Source: DASUMF01 sp040510575 | GTDB lineage: Bacteria > Actinomycetota > Acidimicrobiia > IMCC26256 > DASPTH01 | Assembly (NCBI GenBank): GCA_040510575.1 | Contig: JBEVIU010000089.1 | Coordinates: 1-10,615 of the forward strand | Direction: 5' to 3' | Length of the DNA: 10,615 nt | Shown here: one piece after another, positions 1 through 6,419 of the stretch | Position numbering within the stretch: the first letter of the stretch is position 1 | How the letters are laid out: the number at the start of each line of letters is the position of its first letter | Notes under the pieces: generated by a model | What the model saw: only the letters and a program-made list of their open reading frames with translations | Told to the model about the DNA's origin: nothing | Databases searched by the model: none | Translations under genes and position numbers: made by a program

Positions 1-831
1 ATCGTCGTCGGAGCTGACCGCCGTCCAGCGTCCCGACTCGAAGGTCACCTCGACGTAGCCGCTCGCCCCCGGCGCCAGGGTCGAGACACCGCCGTTGAGG
101 AGCACGGGAGCCGTCCCGCCCGGGAACGCGCCGGTCTCGAAGAAGGCGTCGACCGCGGCGTCGACCTGCTCGAAGGTCGCCGAAGCGTCTTCGTACTTCG
201 CCAGCGTGAGGTCACGCGGGCCGGAGCCCGTGTTGGTGACCTTGATCCAGCCGTTCTTCGGGAGGCCTGCGGACGGGAGGGTGATCCCGGCTTCGCTCAG
301 CTCGACCTCGCTGACGCCGTCGGTCGGCGGCTTGAGCGTCGACTTCGATCCCTTCACATCGAACACCTTCACCATGCCGTGGGCGACGTGCGGTACTCCC
401 TCAGGATCGGGCACGAAGCAGAGCAGGCCGTAGTGGCCGGCCTTCAGGCTGGCGATGTTGGTGGTCGACACGCCGCCCGAGAGGAGTCCAGGCGTCCCCC
501 CGATGTTGAAGCCCTGACCAGTGACGAGCTTCTCGACCGCCGCGTCGTCGTCGCTGAGCATCGCTTGCTTGAGCTGCTTGTCGGTGACGCTGGGCTTGAG
601 CTGGATCACGACCACCATGTGGATCTCGACGCCCGCATTGTCGAACACGATCTCGACGTTGCCGGGCTTCGGCGACCCGGAGAGCTTGTAGGTGTACTCA
701 CCCGCCGTGACGGTGAGCTTGTTCGAAGTGGCAGCAGTGGCAGCCGATGTGGTGGCGATCGTCGCCGGGATCGCCAGCAGCGCGGCTGTTCCGACGGCGA
801 CGAGCGCGGTGCGCACTCGAGTGATGATCAC
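1..831 (-). CDS. Secreted two-domain cupredoxin-like protein, partial (C-terminus outside window)
   Basis: The reading frame is open from a GTG at 831 to the window edge: 277 codons with no stop, so the C-terminus is missing. GGAGG at 836-840 lies 4 bases before the GTG. Residues 1 to about 34 look like a signal peptide: an Arg near the start, an Ala/Leu-rich core and an Ala-rich end. Domain 1 (about 38-160) has a cupredoxin-like layout with possible type-1 copper ligands H71, C138, H148 or H151, and M153, in the motif CFVPDPEGVPHVAHGM. A linker with KPPTDGV leads to a second beta-rich domain (about 170-277) with no comparable ligand set in the visible part. It is a paralogue of the next gene upstream, sharing domain order and the GSKS, KPPTDGV and GGVST motifs, and probably shares its transcript across a 60-base gap. 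Copper binding and an extracytoplasmic role are inferred. The exact function is unknown. Confidence 0.82.
   Translation of the reverse strand, partial: MIITRVRTALVAVGTAALLAIPATIATTSAATAATSNKLTVTAGEYTYKLSGSPKPGNVEIVFDNAGVEIHMVVVIQLKPSVTDKQLKQAMLSDDDAAVEKLVTGQGFNIGGTPGLLSGGVSTTNIASLKAGHYGLLCFVPDPEGVPHVAHGMVKVFDVKGSKSTLKPPTDGVSEVELSEAGITLPSAGLPKNGWIKVTNTGSGPRDLTLAKYEDASATFEQVDAAVDAFFETGAFPGGTAPVLLNGGVSTLAPGASGYVEVTFESGRWTAVSSDDD
313..357. repeat. Direct repeat copy 1 from gene duplication
   Basis: These 45 bases match 1255-1299 at 39 of 45 positions by hand count. Both copies encode the linker around KPPTDGV between the two domains of the tandem cupredoxin-like genes. The repeat is best explained by duplication of the gene, not by a mobile element. 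Confidence 0.75.
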
Positions 832-891
832 TGTTCCTCCAGTTTCGTGTGGTCGGTCGAGCATCGAAGACGGGCTCCGTGCCCTGCTTCG

Positions 892-1770
892 TCAGCTGAT
901 GTCGAACTCGCCCTTGAGGCCCTTCGTGTAGTCGTCGTCCGGCGGGTCGTCGCCGTCGGTGCTCAGGTAGCCGTAGTGACCTGCGGGCAGCTCCCACTGC
1001 AGGTAGGCCATCCCCCCGGGCGCGACCGTCGACACCCCGCCGACGAGCACACCGGGCGCCGTACCTTCGGCCGTGCCGGTGTTGAAGAACGCGTTGAAGT
1101 ACGTGTTGGCGTCGTCGAGGGTCTTGCCCGTCTCGAGCTTCACGAGCTGGAAGCCGTGTGGCGCGTCACCCTCGTTCGTGACCTTCAGCGTGATCTGCTT
1201 CGGCGCCGCACCGTCGGGCACCTCGATGGCCGTGTCGGTGAGCGTGACGTCGGCGACGCCGTCGGTCGGGGGCTTGAAGCTCGACTTCGAGCCCTTGACG
1301 GTGACGACCTTGAACATGCCGTGCGCGAAGTGATCCTCGCCGTCGGGAGCCGGGACGAAGCAGGCGACCAGGTAGGTGCCGGCCTTGACCTGGGTCAGCG
1401 TCGTGGTCTTCTGGTCGGGGCCGACGAGGGCAGGGGTACCGCTGACCGGGTCGCCGGTGAAGAGTTTCGACACCGCGTCCTCGCCCTTGGCAGCCGCCGC
1501 CTTGACCTGCTTGTCCGTGGTCCCCGACTTCACCGGGAACACGATCATCATGTGGTCCTCGACGCCGCCGTTGGCGAAGTTCCACTGCACCCAGCCCGGC
1601 TGCGGTGCACCCTTCACCGTGTAGGCGTACTCGCCGGCCGTGAGCGTGATCGCGTTCGACGACGCCGCCGTGGCGACGGAGCCTGGGGTCAACAGCGCGG
1701 TCGTCGCGGCGAGCAACGCCATCACGAGCGTCGCGCCGGTCAGGCGCGTGGTTCGACGACGGGTCGTCAC
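892..1770 (-). CDS. Secreted two-domain cupredoxin-like protein
   Basis: The protein has 292 residues from a GTG at 1770. I chose this start because AAAGGA (1777-1782) sits 6 bases upstream and it puts a signal peptide at the N-terminus: a Thr/Arg-rich start, a hydrophobic core at about 12-28, and likely cleavage after ATA near residue 35. Longer in-frame starts at 1800 and 1917 bury the signal and lack a ribosome site. Domain 1 (about 38-158) carries possible type-1 copper ligands H73, C137, H147 or H150, and M152. The loop between Cys and Met is longer than in plastocyanin or azurin. Domain 2 (about 170-292) keeps the fold pattern and one His (H205), but the Cys and HGM positions read Ser and KGL, so its metal site looks lost. 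The tandem paralogue follows 60 bases downstream. An electron-transfer or copper-handling role is inferred from the fold. No neighbouring redox partner supports a more specific call. Confidence 0.85.
   Translation of the reverse strand: MTTRRRTTRLTGATLVMALLAATTALLTPGSVATAASSNAITLTAGEYAYTVKGAPQPGWVQWNFANGGVEDHMMIVFPVKSGTTDKQVKAAAAKGEDAVSKLFTGDPVSGTPALVGPDQKTTTLTQVKAGTYLVACFVPAPDGEDHFAHGMFKVVTVKGSKSSFKPPTDGVADVTLTDTAIEVPDGAAPKQITLKVTNEGDAPHGFQLVKLETGKTLDDANTYFNAFFNTGTAEGTAPGVLVGGVSTVAPGGMAYLQWELPAGHYGYLSTDGDDPPDDDYTKGLKGEFDIS
1255..1299. repeat. Direct repeat copy 2 from gene duplication
   Basis: This is the partner of 313-357 and lies at the same place in the upstream paralogue. It could serve as a target for recombination between the two genes, which would fuse or delete one copy. 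Confidence 0.75.
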
Positions 1771-1972
1771 AGGTGGTCCTTTCACGGTTGATCGGGGCAT
1801 TGAGGGCGTGACCGGCTGCGCCGGCTTCGTGCATCGTGCGCTCGCGCGGCAGGCCCGACAACGGGGGTGGCACCACCACGCGGCGTCGTGCTCCCACTCC
1901 ACACGACGGGACGGCACCCTACGCGAGCGCGGTCCGGAATCTCTGGCAGTGCGGCCGGGTGTGGCGCGACGT

Positions 1973-2812
1973 TCAGGCCAGCTTCCAGGCCGACTTCACC
2001 GACGCGCCGGTGACCTTGCCCTCGGCCTTGAGCTTCAGAAGGTGTGCGTGGACCTGCCAACCGGCCGCCTCGACCAGCTTCGGGTGCAGGTCGGCGTCGC
2101 CGTAGAGCGCGGACACGATGTCGCCGATGCGCGCCGGACCGCCCTTGAGCGTCCGCAGCACCTGGCGCTCACGGTCCTTGCGATGTGCGATGTAGTCCTG
2201 CACCACCACGCGCGGCTCCTCGATCACGTCGCCGTGACCCGGACACAGTCGCGCCAGACGAAGCCGCTCGATGCGCGCCAGGGTGTCGAGGTACTCCCGC
2301 ATGTCGCCGCCCCTCGCGGGGTTCACGACCGAGTACATGCCTTCGAGCACGGTGTCGCCCGTGAACAACACCCGCTCCTCCTCGAGCCGGAAGCACAGGT
2401 GGTTCGGCGCATGGCCCGGCGTGTGGAGCACCTCGAGGCCGAACTCGGTGCCTTCGACGGTGTCGCCCTCGCCGATGGCGCGATCGGGAACAACCGACGA
2501 GTCCTTGTCGGTGCGCTTGCCGTATGCGAGCACCTCGGCGCCGGTGGCCTCGACGAGGCGGCGCGTCCCGGGGTCGTGGTCGGGGTGCGTGTGCGTGAGC
2601 AGCACCCAGCGCACCCGTTCGCGCATGGAGGCACCCACGATCGCATCGATGTGACCGGCGTCGTCGGGACCGGGGTCGATCACCGCGACCTCGTCGATGC
2701 CGACCAGGTACGTGTTGGTGCCGGGGCCGGTGAAGGGACCAGGGTTCGGGGCGACGATGCGGCGCACCAGGGGCGACAGTGCGCTCGCCACACCGGGCGT
2801 GAGATCGGGCAC
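1973..2812 (-). CDS. MBL-fold metallo-hydrolase, LACTB2-like, with C-terminal winged helix
   Basis: The protein has 279 residues. The GTG start at 2812 is set by GGAGGGG (2818-2824) 5 bases upstream. The zinc-site motif THTHPDHD gives H74, H76, D78 and H79. Further ligands are H134 (TPGH), D153 (FTGD) and H193 (GHG), so both metal sites look complete. Residues about 210-270 (from HRKDRERQ to KVTG) match the winged-helix tail of the LACTB2/RNase Z-like branch, and the total length is close to human LACTB2 (about 288). No signal peptide is visible, so it is likely cytoplasmic. In this family substrates range from RNA to thioesters, and the substrate here cannot be read from sequence. It is divergent from selA across 96 bases. 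A related gene, Rv3677c, lies near the ArsA-like pair in M. tuberculosis as I recall, so the context may be old. Confidence 0.9.
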   Translation of the reverse strand: MPDLTPGVASALSPLVRRIVAPNPGPFTGPGTNTYLVGIDEVAVIDPGPDDAGHIDAIVGASMRERVRWVLLTHTHPDHDPGTRRLVEATGAEVLAYGKRTDKDSSVVPDRAIGEGDTVEGTEFGLEVLHTPGHAPNHLCFRLEEERVLFTGDTVLEGMYSVVNPARGGDMREYLDTLARIERLRLARLCPGHGDVIEEPRVVVQDYIAHRKDRERQVLRTLKGGPARIGDIVSALYGDADLHPKLVEAAGWQVHAHLLKLKAEGKVTGASVKSAWKLA

Positions 2813-2858
2813 GTCAGCCCCTCCGCCGTGAAGAGCGGCCGTGGCGTTCCACCTGGAC

Positions 2859-2864
2859 AGTGTA
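2859..2864 (-). promoter_or_regulatory. Possible -10 box for the metallo-hydrolase gene
   Basis: TACACT on the minus strand fits TANNNT and would start RNA about 40 bases before the GTG at 2812, leaving room for its ribosome site. I see no convincing -35 box at 16-18 bases. It lies 30 bases from the selA box on the other strand, so the two promoters would overlap. Confidence 0.4.
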
Positions 2865-2894
2865 GATGCGGTCCGAGCGGGCCGGGCGCGGCTC

Positions 2895-2900
2895 TACGCT
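2895..2900 (+). promoter_or_regulatory. -10 box of a probable leaderless selA promoter
   Basis: TACGCT is followed by exactly 8 bases and then the ATG of selA at 2909. No Shine-Dalgarno sequence lies between them. Transcription about 7-8 bases after the box would begin at or next to the ATG. The same arrangement recurs at 7811 and 9995. No clear -35 box is visible. Confidence 0.55.
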
Positions 2901-2908
2901 GCCGAACG

Positions 2909-4243
2909 ATGGACCCTCGACGCGCGCTTCCCTCCGTCGAGGCGGTCGCGCACGAGCTCGTCGGGTTGCCGCATCCGCTGCTCGTCGACTGTGCGCGCGA
3001 AGCAGTCGACCGCGCCCGTGCCCACGCTGCGACCGGTGAAGCGATCGACGCCGCGTCCGTGATCGCCGACGCCGCCGCACTCGTGGCGACGCGCCAGGAG
3101 GCTGTGCTCCGACCACTCGTCAACGCGACGGGCGTGCTGCTGCACACCAACCTCGGCCGCGCACCCATCGGCGCTCAGGCCTTGGCCGATGCAGCGGTGA
3201 TCGCGACCTCGTACTCCAACCTCGAGTACCGCGTGCGCGACGGTTCCCGTGGTTCGCGCCACGAGCACGCCGGGGCGCTCCTGGCCCGCGCCTGCGGTGC
3301 CGAGGCAGGCATCGTCGTCAACAACAACGCAGCGGCGGTGATCCTCACCCTCGCCGCGCTGGGACGTGGCCGCGACGTCGTGGTGTCGCGCGGCGAGCTC
3401 GTCGAGATCGGCGGCGGGTTCCGGGTGCCCGAGATCATGGCCGAGTCGGGTTGCCGGCTCGTGGAGGTCGGCACGACCAATCGCACGCGGCGACGCGACT
3501 ATCACGACGCGCTCACGGCCGACACCGCGCTGGTGCTCAAGGTCCACGCGTCGAACTACCGGATGGTCGGCTTCGTCGAGACCACGTCGATCGCCGAGCT
3601 CGCGTCGCTCGACGTCCCGGTGATGGTCGACGCCGGATCCGGGCTCCTCGACGACACCACACCGTGGCTCAGCGAGCCGCCCGCGTGGCTGCACGACGAG
3701 CCGGGTGTGCGACAAGCGGTCGATGCGGGTGCAGCACTCGTGACGTTCTCGGGCGACAAGCTGCTCGGTGGGCCGCAAGCCGGGATCATCGTCGGGCGTG
3801 CGGAGGCCGTCGCAACCGTCGCGCGACACCCGCTGGCGCGTGCCATGCGCGCCGACAAGGTCACCCTCGCGTTGCTCCAGACCGTCGCCACTGCATACCT
3901 CGACGGCGACACGAGCTCGATCCCGTTCTGGCGCATGGCGACGATCACGGTCGACGACCTGCGCGACCGGGCCGAGCACATCACGCGCGCAGCGCCCGGC
4001 ACCGAGGTCGTCGACACCGAGGCGGCCGCCGGCGGCGGATCGCTCCCCGGGCTCACGATCCCGTCGGTCGGCATCGCGCTCGACGGCGGGGCACGCTCAG
4101 CCGCGCAACTCACGGCACGGCTGCGCGCGCACGACGTGATCGCGCGCATCGTCGCCGATCGGGCCGTGTGTGATCTCCGCACCGTCGATCCGGTCGACGA
4201 CGCGGTGCTGATCGCTGCCGTGCGAGCCGTCACGGCGGGCTAG
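2909..4243 (+). CDS. selA: L-seryl-tRNA(Sec) selenium transferase SelA
   Basis: SelA is a PLP enzyme. It converts Ser-tRNA(Sec) to Sec-tRNA(Sec) using selenophosphate from SelD, in the cytoplasm. The protein has 444 residues against about 463 in E. coli, so it is full length. Visible family motifs are NATGVLLHTNLGRAP (72-86), the turn GTTNRT (188-193), VDAGSG (240-245) and the PLP-lysine motif FSGDKLLGGPQAG, with K284 as the expected Schiff-base lysine. The N-terminal segment RALPSVEAV is typical of the tRNA-binding region. The frame stays open far upstream, to 1640, but that extension is antisense to other genes. The ATG at 2909 is supported by family length and by the box 8 bases upstream. 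Its stop lies against the start of selB, so the two are probably co-transcribed. selD and selC are not in this window. Confidence 0.96.
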   Translation: MDPRRALPSVEAVAHELVGLPHPLLVDCAREAVDRARAHAATGEAIDAASVIADAAALVATRQEAVLRPLVNATGVLLHTNLGRAPIGAQALADAAVIATSYSNLEYRVRDGSRGSRHEHAGALLARACGAEAGIVVNNNAAAVILTLAALGRGRDVVVSRGELVEIGGGFRVPEIMAESGCRLVEVGTTNRTRRRDYHDALTADTALVLKVHASNYRMVGFVETTSIAELASLDVPVMVDAGSGLLDDTTPWLSEPPAWLHDEPGVRQAVDAGAALVTFSGDKLLGGPQAGIIVGRAEAVATVARHPLARAMRADKVTLALLQTVATAYLDGDTSSIPFWRMATITVDDLRDRAEHITRAAPGTEVVDTEAAAGGGSLPGLTIPSVGIALDGGARSAAQLTARLRAHDVIARIVADRAVCDLRTVDPVDDAVLIAAVRAVTAG

Positions 4244-4254
4244 TGCGAGCGACG

Positions 4255-6045
4255 ATGCGCACCGTCGCCACCGCGGGTCACGTCGATCACGGCAAGTCGT
4301 CGCTCGTGCTCGCGCTCACGGGCACCGATCCCGATCGCCTGGCCGAGGAGAAGGCGCGCAACCTCACCATCGACCTCGGATATGCCTTCACCACGTTGGC
4401 GAGTGGTCAGGTCGTCGGCTTCGTCGACGTGCCCGGTCATGTCCGGTTCCTCAAGAACATGCTCGCGGGGGTCGGCGCGGTCGACGTGGCGCTGCTCGTC
4501 GTCGCGGCCGACGACGGCTGGATGCCCCAGACCGAGGAGCACCTGCGCATCCTCGAGTTGCTCGGCGTGACCGATGGCGTCGTCGCGCTCACGAAGGCCG
4601 ACGCGGTCGACGCCGACACGGTCGAGCTCGCGCAGCTCCTCGTCGCCGAACGACTCGCCGACTCCACGTGGGCGCACGCACCTCTCGTGGTGTGCGACTC
4701 GTTGAGCGGGCGCGGGCTCGCCGACCTCCGCGCGACCCTCGATGCGGTGCTCGCTGCCGCCCCTCCGGTGGCCGACCGTGGTCGCCCGCGGCTCTGGGTC
4801 GACCGCTCCTTCGCCGCGCGCGGTGCGGGCACGGTCGTCACCGGAACGCTCGCGGGTGGCCCGCTCCGCACCGACGACGAGCTGACGATCCCGCGCACTG
4901 GTCAACGGGTGCGAGTGCGCGGCATCGAGAGTGGGCACCAGTCGGTCGACGTCGTCACGCCCGGCGCGCGGGTGGCATTGAACCTGGTCGGCGCGGAGTA
5001 TCGGGAGCTCGAACGCGGCGACGCACTCGTGCGCGCCGCCGACTGGGTGATCGCGACGGTCGTCGACGTAGAGGTCGCCCCTCTCGACGGCATCGAGCTC
5101 CCGCGCGGCGAGCTGCTCGCGTACGTCGGGTCGGGCGAACACCACGTCCGGCGTCGGGCCCTCGATCCCGGGGGTCGCTACGCGCGGCTCCAGTTCGCCG
5201 CGTCGGTCGCGGTCGCGCCGGGCGACCACTTCATCCTGCGCGACTCGGGCAGCGAGCGGACGCTCGGCGGCGCCACCGTCGTCGACGTCGATCCGGCCTC
5301 CCGCCCGCGCGACGCGGCCGCGCACCTTTCGTTGCCGCTCGGCCCGAGGCTGATCGCCGCCCACGGCTGGCTCACGCCCGACGAGCTCGCCCGGCGAAGC
5401 GGCCTCGGCCCGACCGACGCCAGTGCGCTCATCGGATCGCTTGAGGCCGACGGCGCCGCGGTTCGCGTCGGCGCGTGGTTGGCCGATCCCAGCGTCGTCA
5501 CCCGCCTGACCACGCGCGCACGCGAACTCGTCACCGAGCGCCACGCGACCCAGCCGCTCGACGCCGGACTCGAGCTCGCAACCCTGGCAAGCGGGTTGGG
5601 GGTCGACCTGGCCCGAGTGCGCGCGCTGCTCGAGCGCACCGACGGGCTCGTGGTCGACCGCGACGTCGTCGCGAGTGTCGACCACGTGGTGCCCGGCACG
5701 CATTCACCCGCTGGACTCGCCCTCGTGCAGGCGCTCGACGCGCAACCGTTCGCGCCACCCGACGACGTCGTGGCGACTGCCGATCCCGCGCTGGTGCGCG
5801 CGTTGGTGCGTGACGGCACCCTCGTCGACGTGGAAGGAACCATCTTCACGCGCGCCGCCGTCGACCGCGCCCGAGCCATCGTGCGCGCGGAGCTCGCGGC
5901 CTCAGGTTCGGTGACCGTTGGCGCAATGCGCGACAAGCTCGACAGCACTCGCAAGTTCGTGGTGCCGTTGCTCGAGCACTTCGACCGCGAGGGTGTCACC
6001 CGCCGACGGGGCGACGCGCGGATCGCCGGCCCCACCGCCGGTTGA
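4255..6045 (+). CDS. selB: Selenocysteine-specific elongation factor SelB
   Basis: SelB is a GTPase that brings Sec-tRNA(Sec) to UGA codons marked by a SECIS hairpin in the mRNA. From the ATG at 4255 it has 596 residues (E. coli about 614). G1 is GHVDHGKS (8-15), switch I is NLTIDLG with T38, G3 is DVPGH (58-62) and G4 is TKAD (113-116). Beta-barrel domains II and III span about 178-345, with the family motif RDSGSERTLGG at 330-339. Winged-helix domains fill about 350-596. The last one contains STRKFVVPLLEHFDREGVTRRRGD (564-587 region), typical of the SECIS-binding end. A GTG at 4243, overlapping the selA stop, is an alternative start that adds four residues. I prefer the ATG because family members begin just before TAGHVDHGK. 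Neither start has a strong ribosome site, so coupling to selA is likely. The usual RG before the switch Thr reads RN here, a small oddity. Confidence 0.95.
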   Translation: MRTVATAGHVDHGKSSLVLALTGTDPDRLAEEKARNLTIDLGYAFTTLASGQVVGFVDVPGHVRFLKNMLAGVGAVDVALLVVAADDGWMPQTEEHLRILELLGVTDGVVALTKADAVDADTVELAQLLVAERLADSTWAHAPLVVCDSLSGRGLADLRATLDAVLAAAPPVADRGRPRLWVDRSFAARGAGTVVTGTLAGGPLRTDDELTIPRTGQRVRVRGIESGHQSVDVVTPGARVALNLVGAEYRELERGDALVRAADWVIATVVDVEVAPLDGIELPRGELLAYVGSGEHHVRRRALDPGGRYARLQFAASVAVAPGDHFILRDSGSERTLGGATVVDVDPASRPRDAAAHLSLPLGPRLIAAHGWLTPDELARRSGLGPTDASALIGSLEADGAAVRVGAWLADPSVVTRLTTRARELVTERHATQPLDAGLELATLASGLGVDLARVRALLERTDGLVVDRDVVASVDHVVPGTHSPAGLALVQALDAQPFAPPDDVVATADPALVRALVRDGTLVDVEGTIFTRAAVDRARAIVRAELAASGSVTVGAMRDKLDSTRKFVVPLLEHFDREGVTRRRGDARIAGPTAG

Positions 6046-6046
6046 A

Positions 6047-6079
6047 GGGCGGCTGAGTCGCGGCGAGGGGCATCCGCCC
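6047..6079. terminator. Inverted repeat between convergent selB and whiB
   Basis: GGGCGG (6047-6052) and CCGCCC (6074-6079) form a 6-bp GC stem around a 21-base loop. It fills almost the whole 35-base gap between the two convergent stops. It could terminate both transcripts. No T tract follows on either side, and the loop is long, so the call is tentative. Confidence 0.35.
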
Positions 6080-6080
6080 G

Positions 6081-6341
6081 TCAGCGCAGGGCAGCCGCCT
6101 GGCGGGCTCGGCGCTCCGACTCGTTGAGCCCACCCCAGATGCCGTGCAGCTCACCGATGCCCATCGCGTACGTGAGGCACTCCTCCCGCACGGCGCACTG
6201 GAAGCAGATGGCCTTCGCGCGCCGCTCACGGGCGTCGCGATCATCACGACGCTCGGCCGTGGTGGGCGGGAAGAACAACGAGGTCTCAGGGCCGCGACAA
6301 GCGGCCCGATCTCGCCAGGTGTCGAGCGTACGAACGGCCAC
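6081..6341 (-). CDS. WhiB-family iron-sulfur transcriptional regulator
   Basis: The protein has 86 residues from a GTG at 6341, with AAGGAGG (6350-6356) 8 bases upstream. Four cysteines, C15, C46, C49 and C55, have the WhiB spacing C-X30-C-X2-C-X5-C and would hold a [4Fe-4S] cluster. The GIWGGL turn (67-72) is followed by a short basic tail (ERRARQ), the usual DNA-contact region. WhiB proteins are small actinobacterial redox or NO-responsive regulators that often act with the primary sigma factor. The subtype cannot be fixed here. The short length and GIWGGL resemble WhiB1/WhiB2-type proteins more than the longer WhiB4. It has its own promoter downstream of the nfeD-like gene and faces selB tail to tail. 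In M. tuberculosis whiB4 lies beside the ATPase pair as I recall, and here the nfeD-like gene separates them. Confidence 0.95.
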   Translation of the reverse strand: MAVRTLDTWRDRAACRGPETSLFFPPTTAERRDDRDARERRAKAICFQCAVREECLTYAMGIGELHGIWGGLNESERRARQAAALR

Positions 6342-6370
6342 GGGGACCCCCTCCTTTGCCGTCGGCGCGC

Positions 6371-6399
6371 AAGCTACCCCGGGTCACGACCCACGACAA
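6371..6399 (-). promoter_or_regulatory. whiB promoter with a palindrome in its spacer
   Basis: On the minus strand, TTGTCG (6394-6399) and TAGCTT (6371-6376) are separated by 17 bases, a good match to a primary-sigma promoter. RNA would start about 23 bases before the GTG at 6341, leaving space for the ribosome site. The spacer contains GGGTC-AC-GACCC (6381-6392), a perfect palindrome that could be an operator. It lies just downstream of the nfeD-like stop. Confidence 0.6.
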
Positions 6400-6419
6400 G
6401 AGGTGAATTTCGCACGCGA

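Noticed and set aside
379..1791. 470-codon plus-strand frame antisense to the cupredoxin-like genes
   Set aside because: The minus-strand frames have signal peptides, ribosome sites and paralogy to each other. The plus-strand frame has none of these.
1640..2908. Long in-frame extension upstream of selA, open from 1640
   Set aside because: It runs antisense through a cupredoxin-like gene and the metallo-hydrolase, both well supported. SelA family length and motifs place the start at 2909.
4240..5703. 487-codon open frame antisense to selB
   Set aside because: Its translation is rich in Arg, Gly, Asp and Glu with no recognisable motif, as expected for a shadow of a GC-rich gene. selB on the other strand has full family motifs.
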